NCBI RefSeq assembly: GCF_017591425.1
Contig: NW_024464918.1
Span: forward strand, 24,518,001-24,582,000
Direction of reading: 5' to 3'
DNA: 64,000 nucleotides
Source of the DNA: Ochotona curzoniae
Taxonomy: Eukaryota > Chordata > Mammalia > Lagomorpha > Ochotonidae
Part shown: piece by piece, positions 33,303-44,292 of the stretch
Layout: every line of letters starts with the position of its first letter
How positions within the stretch are numbered: position 1 is the stretch's first letter
Program-made: the position numbers and the translations under genes
The notes under the pieces: generated by a model
The model's input: only the letters and a program-made list of their open reading frames with translations
What the model was told of the DNA's origin: nothing
The model's database searches: none

Positions 33303-33880
33303 AAAGAAATTTATTTCGTTTATTGCAAAGAAAGATAGAAAGAGATCTTATATTTTCTTATTCATTTTCTAAATGCCTGCAACAGCCAGACCGTGGCTAG
33401 ATCAAATTCGCTTTGGTCCTCCCACTTGGGTGGCATGAACACAAGTACTGGAACTGTCATCTGCTGCCTCCCATGATGTGCATGAGCAGGAAGCTGGAAT
33501 CTTGTGAAATCACAAGCAGAGGTGAGGCCAGCACTGTGGCAGAAGGGCTATAGATGCCCCCTGTAGCTCTGGCATCCCATACTTCTAATCCAGCTCCATG
33601 ATGATGTGCCTGGGAAGCAATAGAGTTTGGGACCCTGTAGCCACATGGGAAACCCAGACGTTTCTGGCTCATTCCTTCAGACTGGCCAGGTTTCAGCATT
33701 GTGGCCAATTGGGGAGGGAAGCAATGGATGGAAGAGTCCATCAGTCTCTCCTTTGCTCTCTCTCTGTAACTCTTTCAGATAATTAAACAAATCTTTTTGG
33801 AAAATGCAGAGCTGAGGCTTGAACCCAGGTACTGCAAAGTGGGATGTAGCACAGCAAGAGATGTCTTAACTCATAACTGA
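33303..33880 (-). mobile_element. Old C-SINE interrupted by another C-SINE
   Basis: Reverse old copy. The tail-to-middle part is about 33303-33521 ('aaatgcctgcaacagccaga', 'gcaggaagctggaatcttg') and the head part about 33805-33880 ('gaggcttgaacccaggtact', 'gatgtcttaactcataact'). The interruption is the + C-SINE below. Confidence 0.72.
33522..33804 (+). mobile_element. C-SINE nested inside older reverse C-SINE
   Basis: Starts 'gtgaggccagcactgtggca', continues 'tggcatcccatacttctaat' and 'gggaccctgtagccacatgg', and ends 'cagataattaaacaaatctt'. The 'gcagag' hexamer occurs just before the insert and just after its tail, consistent with a short or eroded duplication. Confidence 0.8.
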
Positions 33881-34409
33881 AAGAAGTTTGTAAACTTTTT
33901 ATTGCTCCAATCCTAGGGTTTTCTTTTCTTAGCAAGAAATAGTCCTGCAAATGAACTGGATAGGAAATGAGATATTCTGAGGTCACGTTTTTCAGCAAGT
34001 GCTGTGTACATGCAAGTACTATATATTGAAGGCAAAGGGTTTCTCCTCTTTGCTTTCCCAAAGGCACATGCCATACACTAAGATCCTAGAGGCATATCAA
34101 AAGTTTGCCTCCCAGTTCTTCCAGCCACCACCCAAACTAGTTTTAGTTTCTCACACAGGAGCATGATATAATAAGCAGGCACCAAGTTTGTTCTGTTAAC
34201 TTAAAATGGAGTGGAATTTTAGGATGCCTTACTTCTAGAAATACAGTTTATATTTTGGTGCTAATTCTCAGATTGTTCAGCACTGGAGCAAACAGGGAGA
34301 AGAGAAGCAGAGAATTGTCTACATACGGGAGATAGACAAAATAAAGGCCCACACAGCATATTCACACCCTAATACTGAGTAAATACATCTTCTCTCACAT
34401 ATCAGTACT
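33881..34409. other. Unique sequence
   Basis: Nothing recognised. The 94-codon minus frame at 33783-34067 has no known domain. Confidence 0.4.
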
Positions 34410-34848
34410 TTCCCAGGGATCCTATAACAAACAACACAAACATGTGGCCTACAACAATAGAAATTTGTTCTCCCATGGCTATGAGATTCAGAAATCCATG
34501 ATCAAGAGGGTGGCAGGACAGACCCTTTGTGAGTCCTCAGAGGAGAATGATTTTCTTGTCTTTCTCTTAACTTTGTGATTGCAGCAATTTTTGGTTTTCC
34601 TTGAACTGAAGACACATCAATCCAATTTCTTCCTCTCTGTCACTTCTGTAATTTTGGCTTATATATGTATTCACAAGGCTTTCTATCCTTTGGTACATGT
34701 GTTCCAATTTAGATTCAGGTCATCCAGTGTCATTTCATTTTAACTTGATCACATCTACAAAGGCCCTATTTCAAAATAATTTCACATGTGCAGGCTCGAA
34801 GGGTTACAATGTTAACATCTTTTTTTAGCAGACATGATTTAACCCATG
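34410..34848 (-). mobile_element. MLT1-type LTR relic (ERVL-MaLR)
   Basis: Reverse MLT1 pattern: 'gatcctataacaaacaacac', 'aatagaaatttgttctccca', 'catttcattttaacttgatc' and 'aaaggccctatttcaaaata'. Heavily decayed, with no coding sequence. Confidence 0.65.
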
Positions 34849-35110
34849 CTATACAGTGAAAAGGACTTTGCAAGTGTGATTGAGTTAATGGTCTTGAGAC
34901 AAAGACAGTATACTTATTTACCCAGGTGTACCTAATATAATCAGAAGGCTAGCCCTACAAGGAGGAGGCAGGTGGATCAGAAATCAGATACCAAGAAGGC
35001 AGCGGCTGTAGGAACACTTCAGGCAAAAAATGCTGGCAACCCCAAAAGCTAAAGAGGGAAGGACAAGAGTCTTGTCTGGTTTCTCTGGAAAGAAAAAGCA
35101 CTACTGAACC
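34849..35110 (+). mobile_element. Second MLT1-type LTR relic, opposite strand
   Basis: 'aaaaggactttgcaagtgtg', 'attgagttaatggtcttgag' and 'tacctaatataatcagaagg' follow the MLT1C-like consensus ('gggactttgcagatgtgattaagttaaggatcttgag'). It abuts the preceding reverse LTR. Confidence 0.6.
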
Positions 35111-35796
35111 TAAAACAGTTTAACACTAAGAGTTCGTTTTTTCTTTATCACTAAGTCATCTTCCTCTCTCAGACTTCTGTAGTCAAGTAGATGATATCAC
35201 TACACAACGGAAAACCCGTTTTTCAAATGGCATAAAAGAACCAGGATTGCCGTTTGTCTACACACAAGAGGAACAGTCATTGTTTACCTGGCTGCCCAGT
35301 GCAGGTGGTGACAAGAGACCAAATAAACAACTTGCTGCCATAGATGCCATTGTGAGATAATCAGCCCAGAAAAGCCTCTTCTGAAACCCATTAACAGAAG
35401 TGCCAGTATTCAGCTGCCAAAAGAAAAAAAATAACTGTGGGCACCAAGCACACTAGACAATCCTGGCCTGTGTACCCAACTGAACTGCTCTTCCAAAATC
35501 TGAGTGTAATCTAATCAGTCTCCCTTCTACCTTTCTTTGGAATATTTCTAAGTTCTGGAAGATTTCTCAAGCATGGCCTATAAGCTCCAGAGTGCTATCG
35601 TAGCTGCTGTCTCATTTATGCTCTCAGGGCCCAACACACTCCCGAGAGAGGAGTACCTTACAAATATCTACTCCATGAACAGAACAAGCGTCAGATAACA
35701 CTTAGATCAATTACATCGGAGCTGTGACAACTTGATAAATTTGCTTTACCCTATCGAACTTGTTTAGACATGTGGGAAATGCAGATTTAATATCTA
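35111..35796. other. Unique sequence
   Basis: Nothing recognised. Confidence 0.4.
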
Positions 35797-36092
35797 GGCA
35801 GTGAAGACACTATTGTGGGCAAGTGCATATCAGAGTGCCTGGGTATGAATCGCATTTGTGTCCAATCATAGCTTCTTGCTACTGTGCATCCCAGAGGGCA
35901 GAAAATCATAACCCAAGAACTTAGGTTCCTGGCATCCACAGGGAAGACCTGCATGGAGTTCCAGCCTCCTGGCTGAAGCCTGGCCCAACTCTACCTACTG
36001 CAGGGATCTGGGGAGCAAACCAGTGATTGGAAGTGCCCTTTCCATCTATAAGACAAAATGCATAGATAAACAGAAATTTAAAATAAATCTGG
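35797..36092 (+). mobile_element. Old C-SINE variant
   Basis: 'catatcagagtgcctgggta' with 'cccagagggcagaaaatca', 'tggagttccagcctcctggc' and 'ggggagcaaaccagtgattg', ending AATAAA-like. This is the older lagomorph subfamily with the 'agagtgcctgg' core. Confidence 0.75.
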
Positions 36093-36671
36093 GCACCAGT
36101 AATTTTATCTTACAACCACTGAAGATTTATAGCACTTAACATTTTGTTCCTCATGGAAATAATTTCTTTTATTACTTTTTTACTTTCATTTGATGAGTAA
36201 CATTTGTGTATATTTGTGGAATAAAATGTGATGGTTTGGTACTTTTATATAATGTAGAATGATCAGATCAGGCTATTGACCACGTCTATTATGTCAAATC
36301 ATTGCTTTGTTCCAAGAAACAGAAGGGAGTGGAATGAGATTCAAGATCCAGAAAAAGAAAAAAATGGAACCTAGAACACTATAGAAAAGTTATGTTAATA
36401 AGTGCACCTAGTGGATAGGTGGATGAACAGACAGATGGATAGAAAAGGCAAATTGGAATATTTTGTTGTTCCCCCAAAATGCTGATACAGCAAATACCCA
36501 TCCGTCTGTTTGTCTAAAAGGTATCCAGAAAGCTGTCCCTTCCTTGAATGTTGTACAGCAACCAGCTAGGTCACAATTCCACCTAAGTAGGTAAAAAGTG
36601 TATCACCTGCATTTCACAAGTGTATATTCACGTTGTGTATATTTGTGTTTTATATATATATATATATATTT
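36093..36671. other. Unique sequence ending in (TA)n
   Basis: No gene recognised. A loose GGAT-rich patch lies at 36414-36445 and a (TA)n run at 36651-36669 next to the tail of the following reverse SINE. Confidence 0.5.
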
Positions 36672-36950
36672 TTTTAAGATTTATTTTTACTATAAAGGCA
36701 GATTTACAGGGAGAAGAAGAGACAGAAAGATTTTCCATGCTCTGGTTCATTCCCCAAACGTCCTCCATGGCTGGAGCTGAGCCAATCTGAAGCCAGGAGC
36801 CAGTTGCTTCTTCTGGGTCTCCCATATGGGTGCAGGAACCCAAGGACTTGGGCCGTACAACATGGCTTTTCCAGACTACGTGCAGTGAGATGGATGGGAA
36901 CTGGAGCAGCTGGGACATGAACTGGCACCCGTACGGGAGCCCAGCCCTTG
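36672..36950 (-). mobile_element. C-SINE, first arm of inverted pair
   Basis: Reverse copy lacking its tRNA-like head: 'aagatttatttttactataa', 'agccaggagccagttgcttc', 'ggcacccgtacgggagccca'. It meets the next, forward copy with essentially no spacer. Confidence 0.88.
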
Positions 36951-37237
36951 GAAGTCACCTGCAAGCAACATTTGGGTGCTGGTTCACATCCCAGCTGCTG
37001 TACTTCCAATGCAGCTCTCTGCTTATGACCTGGGAAAGCAGTGAAGGCTGGTGCAAGAGCTTGAGACCCTGCATCCACATGGGAGACCTGGAAGAAGCTC
37101 CTGGCTCCTGGCTTTGTATTGCATCAATTCTGGCCCTTGTGGCCATTTTGAAAGTGAACCAGAAGATAGAAGATGTTTCTGTCTCTCCTCCTCTCTTCAA
37201 ATCTGCATTTCCTATAAAATAATAAATAAATAAGAAT
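36951..37237 (+). mobile_element. C-SINE, second arm of inverted pair
   Basis: Forward copy lacking its tRNA-like head: 'acatttgggtgctggttcac', 'ctgcttatgacctgggaaag', 'cacatgggagacctggaaga', tail 'tgcatttcctataaaataat'. The overlapping frames on both strands here are readings of this inverted pair. Confidence 0.88.
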
Positions 37238-37862
37238 AGAAAACAAAGAAAAAGAAGAATATCATAATTTTTTTGCCATATTCATGAGAAACTCATCTCT
37301 ATGCATGAAGTCCTATTTATTCATAGGGCTTATCAACTAGTCCAATGAAGAGCAAAATGAATGTGTTTCATAAACTTAACTGGCTGTTAATGAAAAATAT
37401 TTTAATATTTCAATCAGATTTCTAGAATAATGAAAATGTTCAGGTATTTTTATTAGCTTTTCAAATGGCTGTGCTTCAATAAAATGCACACATAATGGAT
37501 AGGGCAACCAAAAAATGGAAATTACAACCATGCTGCGCATAGAAAATTAATTTTCTTTAATGATGGTCAGAAAAAATGTCAAAAAAACAAAACAGTCAAC
37601 AAGACTGTAATAAACAAAAAAATAAAAAGGAAAGATGTGTCCTGGTTGTACACTAACATAAGATTTAAAAAAAGAAAATCCAAGGAGGAGAAAAAAAAAA
37701 ACGCTTCTGTTAATGGCAGACTGCTTATAACTGAGAAAATGGAGAAGACAGCAATGGCTTAGATTATTTGGGAGCAAAACAGTTTCAGGGTGAATGAAAT
37801 GTTATGTAGTACAGCTGAAAAAATGAATCCAAGTGAAACATGTTGATAATGTTCGGTACACA
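37238..37862. other. Unique AT-rich sequence
   Basis: Nothing recognised. The 76-codon minus frame at 37547-37777 is rich in Phe from A-runs. Confidence 0.4.
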
Positions 37863-38218
37863 TATAGCATTTTTTTCAAAGATTTATTTCATATTTTATT
37901 GTGAAGTCAGACATACAGAGAGGACGAGAGACAGAGAGGAAGATCTCCCGTCCATTGATTCACTCCCCAAGTGGACGCAATGGCCGGAGATGAGCCGATC
38001 CAAAGCCAGGAGCCAGGAACCTCCTCAAGGTCTCCCATACGGGTGCAGGCTCCCAAGGCCCTGGGCCGTCTTCAACTGCCCTCACAGGCCACAAGCAGGG
38101 AGCTGGATGAGAAGCGGGGCTGCTAGGATTAGAACCGGCACACATATGGGGTCCTGGCACATGCAAGGTGAGGATCCCAGCCGCTAGGCTATCGCACCAG
38201 GTCTAATTATAGCATTTT
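37863..38218 (-). mobile_element. C-SINE with exact 11-nt target-site duplication
   Basis: Body 37874-38207, reversed: 'tattgtgaagtcagacatac', 'cgcaatggccggagatgagc', 'agaaccggcacacatatggg', 'ctatcgcaccagg'. The direct repeat 'tatagcatttt' is at 37863-37873 and 38208-38218. The 115-codon frame at 37840-38187 is this SINE. Confidence 0.94.
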
Positions 38219-38544
38219 GATCTTCATATTGCACTTATCCCTAAGAATCATGCTTTCACACATAGGAAGAATTCAGTTACCACTTGCTTCAAGAGAATAG
38301 ATGGGCGCACCCTTCTTCCCTGTATTAGCAAACACACTGCAATTATGCTCTGATATTTAGAGATTGGCCTTAGATTTTAAATTACAGGAACAAATCGAGA
38401 AGCTGATATTTTGCACCTGTGATAACAGTCGTAAGAGTTATAGTAATTGACAGAGTACAAGAACGTAGTCTAAATGAGCAAGCTTGACATTGTTCGGTTT
38501 GATTATTCTGTATAGCCTTTGCCTATACTCCTGAAGAACTGTGG

Positions 38545-38547
<3 letters not shown>

Positions 38548-38577
<30 letters not shown>
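38548..38577. repeat. (TTA)n microsatellite
   Basis: Ten uninterrupted TTA units. The sequence on either side (38219-38547 and 38578-38878) is unique with nothing recognised. Confidence 0.9.
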
Positions 38578-38878
38578 GCTATGTGCTGATATCTTTACCT
38601 AATGGAGTGTGAAGCCTGTGATTGTGAAGTCAAATGAAACCTGCTACTATAAAAATCAGGGAGAAAAAAAAAGAAACAAGGAAGGAGGAAGGTGAACTGG
38701 GAATGTGGGCAGGAGGGAGGGTAGGAAGGCAAGTATGAATATGCTCCTCAATTGGTAATGTGAAATCTACCTATTTTATATAAATATAAAAGTTATAATA
38801 TACAGGTTGTAAATGCAAGAGATTACAAATTGACAAGAAAATTATGTTGCAGAGCTTTCTAAAATTTCAAGCAGTTAA

Positions 38879-39201
38879 CCTTTTTTTTTTTAATTGGAAA
38901 GGCACATCAGACTTAAGGAGAGGAGGAGAGACACAGAGAAAGATCTTCCATCCACTGGTTCACTCCCCAAGTGACCACAATGGCCAGAGCTGAACCAGTC
39001 TAAAGTTGGGAGCCAGATGCTTCTTCTGGGTCTCTCACATGGTGCAGGATCCCAAGGATTTGGGCCATCTTCCACCACTGTGCCAGGACACAAGCAGGGA
39101 GCTATCTGGGAAGTGGAGTAGCTGGGACATGAACTGGCACCCATATGGGATGCTGGCTCTTGCAAGGTGAGGATTTAGTCATTGAGCCATCACATTGGGG
39201 C
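38879..39201 (-). mobile_element. C-SINE
   Basis: Reverse copy from a T11 run through 'agatcttccatccactggtt', 'cagatgcttcttctgggtct' and 'ggcacccatatgggatgctg' to 'gagccatcacattggggc'. Confidence 0.9.
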
Positions 39202-39227
39202 TGTAGTTAGATTTTTTAAAAAACAAA

Positions 39228-39527
39228 AATGATTTATTTAGTGATTTTTGAAAGGCAGAGAGACATTCAAACATATGGAGATCTTACATCTACTGGTTAA
39301 TTCCCCAAATACACACAAGGGCTGGATCAGGCTGATTCTAGGATCCTGGATTTCAATTCAGGTTTGCACATGGGCAGCAGGTATACAAATAACTGAGTCC
39401 TCACTTGCTGTCTCCCAAGGTGTATGTCAGAAGTCTGGAATTGGAAATGCAATTGGGACTTAACCCCTGGCACTATGCGTGTATCCAAGTAGCATCTTAA
39501 ATTGGTGTCCCAAATGCCCATCCCCTA
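39228..39527 (-). mobile_element. Old C-SINE
   Basis: Reverse old copy in tandem (same strand) with the one before: 'aaatgatttatttagtgatt', 'atcttacatctactggttaa', 'tgctgtctcccaaggtgta' and head side 'tagcatcttaaattggtgtc'. Confidence 0.75.
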
Positions 39528-41053
39528 TAAGATAAAACTAAAAAAAATTACAAATACATGATTAAACGAAGAAAATTCATACCAGAATCTCCCTCCATGA
39601 TGAATTTACATAAATATATGTGTGTATTATGTATCCAAAAGGATTTATTTTAGGAGATTATTTGTATAACTACTCTAAATCTTTTTATAGATGTAAGCAT
39701 TTTCACATGTTTCAAAACTTGTGAATAAATTTCCAAAACAATATGCAGCTATATATAACTGGCATTTCTAGAGCTATGCTGGAGGGACTAAATGGAAAAA
39801 TGGCAAAGAAGTAAAGAAAGTTATAGCTTACCCTACTCAATTTATCTTGCACTGTAACTATGTAAATTAGTGTGAACCTATAATCATTTTGGCTCAGAAT
39901 AATCAGACTAGACAAAAATGTAAGAAAATAGCAGAAAAGAGCAATTTAATATAAATGTTAGCATATAATAAATTTATATCGTATTACCAGGATCAGGCAA
40001 TTTTTTTTAAATGCCTAATATATTATCACAACTGTGGATAAATAAGAAAGTCAGTGTTGGATACCTTACTGATTTTTTGTTAGAAATTAGCAAAATAAGT
40101 TGGAAAATTCAAAAGCTTTGCAAAATATTATCAAAAGTTTTTGTGAGGCTTCTGGAAAGGCAGTAAATTCACAATGTATCCTATCAGATTTGGGTATGAA
40201 AACTATAAAATAATCACACCCTTAGCGTCATGGCTCAGTTATTTTGATTACTTGTTCATCAAACTAACTCTCGTACCTGGTAAGACAAACCATTGCTAGA
40301 GTGAGGACAGGGATTTGAGACTTCATGTGACATGTTCTATCCAGTGCAGTCATTTCAATTATGCATGTGTTTCCTTGAATTGTATCAAGGGGAATTTGAG
40401 GCACATTCTCTGTACGGAAATGACAGTCTTTTTTCATGCACCATTAGCCTGTGTCTCTCTCATTTCCAAAACAACATAGAACATCTAGATACCCCTATAA
40501 AGTGAATTCAACAATACTAAAAAATACATAAATAATAAGCAAAAAACTTGACTGTGAGATGGTATAAGTCAGTTTATGAGTCAGAGATTTGAAAGTCTGA
40601 TTTTTCTCTGCTACAACAGAGTGTTGATTAGCAGGGGGCTTATCCTAAACCTATACAAAGTTAAGAGTAATGCTTGGACTTTAGTCATTTGTCATGTTTT
40701 ATCAGAAAGCCTTTGTGGGATTAAGATGAAGCAAACATGTATTTTTGAATCATCTATCAACAATCTTTGAAATCTTATTGTTTTTATATCTAAATTATAT
40801 CTGATCTTCAATTATCATGCAAGCAAGATAAAGTCAACTCTGACCTCATCAGCAGTTGTCTCACATCACCCGTAAGCAAAGAGCCAAGTCTGTCACCTGA
40901 GTATTACTTGATTAAAGACAAATGTCTTTAAATCACCAGATAAAAATCTTGAGTTTTGACCAAGGATTCCAAATTGATAAATATCAGACACTATAAGGAG
41001 ATAATAGGCCACAACTGTGTTTTTAAAATGGGTTGCCAAGACCAGCTATCACA
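39528..41053. other. Unique AT-rich sequence
   Basis: About 1.5 kb without a recognised repeat, exon or RNA gene. Confidence 0.4.
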
Positions 41054-41150
41054 CTTTTCTTTTTTCTTTTTCTTTCTTTCTCTTTCTTTCTTTCTTCCTT
41101 TCTTTTTTTTCATTTTTTTTCTTTTCTTTCCTTTCCTTTTCTTTTCTTTT
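41054..41150. repeat. Homopyrimidine tract
   Basis: Pure C/T from 41054 to 41111 (58 nt) and, after a single A at 41112, from 41113 to 41150 (38 nt), mostly TTTC and TTTTC units. The partly mirror-symmetric layout could allow triplex (H-DNA). The Lys/Glu-rich minus frame at 40991-41317 is an artefact of it. Confidence 0.9.
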
Positions 41151-41284
41151 ATTTTCATTTTTGTTATTATTTCCCATGATACAGTTGGATACGCTGGATT
41201 GTGGTCAGATATGACATTCTCTCTGCCTTGTCCCTCTGTCCTATCAAAAATCTGCAAAAGGGCTGACAGACATTTTTTTTCCTC

Positions 41285-41463
41285 CAAGAACTGGACAGCA
41301 AACATTATGGAATTCACAACCTGTATAGTCTGTTGCAGGTTGTAATGTAGAAGCTGCTATGAACTATGAAGAAAGACATGGATTTGGGCTGTGTCCCAAT
41401 GAATTCAGAAGAACAGGCAGCAGGCCAGAGTTGGTCCATGGGGCAGAGTTTGCCAACACCTGA
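41285..41463. mobile_element. Old hAT-type DNA transposon relic
   Basis: Follows the old mammalian element that ends in 'gcaaactatggcccgcgggcc' (inverted here): 'gttgcaggttgtaatgtaga', 'ggctgtgtcccaatgaattc', 'aggcagcaggccagagttgg' and the end 'gtttgccaacacctg'. I recognise the family but not its library name. Confidence 0.65.
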
Positions 41464-42157
41464 TGTGGAAGCTAAGTGAGATGACTGCTTAAGCAGCAAA
41501 GCCGAGAGCAGTAGGGGGTTCTGCTGTAATAACTGCCAGTCCACTGAACCACAGCTATTAGGTAACCATGTTCAGACTTTGTCATGGTTCAGATCAGGAT
41601 CATGTTTGGTGTAAGGAGTCAGTCTGGAACTGCTCAGATTCTGCTCCAAGGACCGCCTTGAAGCACAACACAACAGAAACAGGAAGACTATCGTGGAGCA
41701 GACAGCCAGAATGTAAAGCAAGCAGAAAATCCCGGGGCTGAATAAGGAGGGTGTGAGAAAAGAAGAACAAAAAGGCAAGCAGTCAACCCAGCTGGTGCTG
41801 AAGAAGGCCTAAATACCTGACAGCTTTGTTTAGACCCTTTGCCCTGACTGTCCATAAGAACACCCAGAGAGGGCCTCCAGGAGCCCTCCGCTAAAAGTAA
41901 GGAAGACACTCTTTCATTGGATCAATTTTAAAATAAGATTGGAAAATGAAAGCATATTTACAATTTGATTACATTACATAAGTTATTACATAAGCTATTT
42001 TGTTCAACATATCAGATACAGAAAACATCTCTTCCCTATAATTATACTTGAAAAAAGAAACAGACAATTAGAACAACTATCTGGGTTTTCATCCCAATGA
42101 ACAATCCTATGACTGCACCAATTCTCCAATTTCTGTAGTAGCTTCCAGTTTAGCTTT
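41464..42157. other. Unique sequence
   Basis: Nothing recognised. Confidence 0.4.
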
Positions 42158-42212
42158 CAGTGGTTCTCAAATTTTAGAGACCATCAGAAACACCTGGGGA
42201 GCTTCTTAAAAC

Positions 42213-42223
42213 TTCAGATTGCT
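42213..42223. repeat. Left target-site duplication within MER5A
   Basis: 'ttcagattgct' is repeated exactly at 42545-42555 after the SINE. Confidence 0.92.
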
Positions 42224-42544
42224 GGGCCCAGCGTGATAGCCTAGTGGCTAAATACTTACCTTATAATCACTGAGATTCCATTTGGGCACTGGTTTGTGTC
42301 CAGCTGCTCTACTTCCCATCCAGTTCCCTGTTTATGGCCTGGGAAGGCAGTAGAGGAAGTCTAAAAGCCTTGGGACCCTGAACCTGTGTGGGAAACCTGG
42401 AAAAAGCTCCTAGCTTTGAGTCAACTCAGTGCCAATTGTTGCAGCCACTTAAGGAGTAAACCAGCGGACAGACCGTTCTGTCTCTCCTCTCTGTAAAATC
42501 TGACTTTCCAATAAAAATTTTAAAAAATAAATACTTACAAACCT
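42224..42544 (+). mobile_element. C-SINE inserted into MER5A
   Basis: Full-length: head 'gggcccagcgtgatagccta' with A-box-like 'tagcctagtgg', 'tccctgtttatggcctggga', 'agccttgggaccctgaacct' and tail 'gactttccaataaaaatttt'. An exact 11-nt duplication flanks it. Confidence 0.94.
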
Positions 42545-42658
42545 TTCAGATTGCTAAGGCCACCCCTAGAATATCTGATTCTGTAGGTTTGGGGTGGAAG
42601 CTGAAATTTTCCTGGTTCCACCAAATACTTGGGTGACATTAATTTTGAAGACCACTAG

Positions 42659-43567
42659 TTTGTACCAAACCTGGTTTCCAGGTGTGTTTTGTCAAATCAT
42701 AAAGAACAGGACTGAACTGTCTAACACTTGTTGGCACACATTACCCTTCTGTTGTTGGCTTGGTTCATTAGACATATCTAGATCATTCTGCACACAACAG
42801 CTATGGCTAGAAAAAATTTTACTTATGTTGCCAACAACATCCATCTCTTGGCTACATGTTTGCAAGAAACCTGTACTTTCTGGCCTTGTCATTCCTTTGC
42901 TTAGCTATGATGTGGAGGTAGTTATCTGCCAATATCAACACTTTTCCAAAACTACCAATCTCTTCGATGGAAAAAAGTATTGAAGGGAGTTTACTGACAT
43001 ATTGCCTGACACTGTCATAATCCATGAGTGGCAGAAAATAGACACCCAGTAAGTAGGCAAATTTCCATCTGGCAAGAAGAATGCAATGAGCACCAATGTG
43101 AAATGACAGATAGTAATAGAAACCAGAAAGTCTATGGGAAAATTAGCTTTCCTCTGTTCACATCTGCATGACAGGGGAAGCTGCCAATCATGGTCTCTAG
43201 AGACAGAGGCTTATCTGGGTTCCCAACCACGTTCTCCTAAGCCATGTTCTTCTAAGTTTCGAAAAATGAAAGAAAGAAAAAAAAAGCATAGGGAAAAAAA
43301 TAGAATCAGTCTGTTAGAGAGCTTTAAACAAATGTGGAGCTGTGAAACAAGCTGTCACAAATTGGCACAGAGAATGCAGAAAATCAATGTGAAATGAAAG
43401 CTGCCTCTTCCAAGAAAATAAGGCAGGCATTTTAACTATCCCTACTCCTGCAACAGCCTGCAAGCTAGAACACAGGTTGCTAGCAAAGGGGCCAGTGTTG
43501 CAGCACGCTCTCCCATAGGGAGAACAGACACAAGGGGGCAGGACAAAACCAATTCACTTGCTCACAG
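42659..43567. other. Unique sequence
   Basis: Nothing recognised except a short piece at about 43487-43510 ('ggggccagtgttgcagca') that looks like the first bases of a C-SINE head without a body. Confidence 0.4.
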
Positions 43568-43880
43568 ATTTTTAAAAGTAGTTTATTGACTTGAAAGGCA
43601 GAGCAACAGAGGTGGAGGAGACAGATATAAAGAGATCTTCTATCCAATGGGTGAGTCCCCAAACAGCCATAATGGTCTGGGCTGAGGCAGGCTGGACTCA
43701 AGGGCCTGGAACTCCATCCAGACCTCCCATGTGGGTGACAGGGGTCTAATTCCTTGGGCCATCCTCTGCTGCCTCCTCAAATGTGTTAGCAAGGAGCTGG
43801 AACAAAAGTTATGTAGCTAGAACTTGAACTAGTGCTTCAATGCACAAAGCTGATGTTTCAGGCTGCAGCCACAACAAGGC
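43568..43880 (-). mobile_element. Old C-SINE
   Basis: Reverse old copy: 'tattgacttgaaaggcagag', 'gatcttctatccaatgggtg', 'gaactccatccagacctccc', 'ttgaactagtgcttcaatgc'. Confidence 0.75.
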
Positions 43881-43976
43881 TTCATAAGAACAGGATTTTT
43901 AGCCCCTTGAAGGACACATGTTGCCTAAATTGAGTAAGAATGAAGCAGGAATATAAAAGCATCCCACAAGAGTCTT

Positions 43977-44012
43977 TTTAAAGAAAATATTTGTTTATTC
44001 AAAGGTAGAGTT

Positions 44013-44053
<41 letters not shown>

Positions 44054-44292
44054 GAGATCTCATATCTACTTGTTCATTCTCCAAAGGATCACAACAACAG
44101 GAACTGGGCTGGTCCAAAGCCATGTGCCAGAAGCTTCTTCTGGTTCTTTCAAGATAATGACAGTGGTCCAAGAATCTGGGCCCCCTCCGCTTCCCTCTCA
44201 GGCACATTAGCAGGGAGCTGAGTTTGAAGTGCAGCAGCCAGGACTCAGACTGTTGCCCATATGGGATGCCGGGGCACATTGCTGGCCCCTGA
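43977..44292 (-). mobile_element. C-SINE with (GA)n expansion
   Basis: Reverse copy: 'atatttgtttattcaaaggt', then (GA)n at 44015-44057 grown from the SINE's own GA-rich stretch, 'agaagcttcttctggttctt', 'gttgcccatatgggatgccg' and 'cattgctggcccct'. Confidence 0.88.

Larger units (their letters stand above)
42158..42658 (-). mobile_element. MER5A DNA transposon relic split by a C-SINE
   Basis: The left end 'cagtggttctcaaattttag' (42158) and right end 'gaagaccactag' (to 42658) are MER5A termini. 'catcagaaacacctggggag' lies before the insertion, and 'atctgattctgtaggtttgg' and 'ggtggaagctg' after it. Removing the SINE and one duplication copy restores the MER5A order. Confidence 0.82.

Noticed and set aside
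40991..41317. Lys/Glu-rich minus frame
   Set aside because: It is the complement of the homopyrimidine tract.
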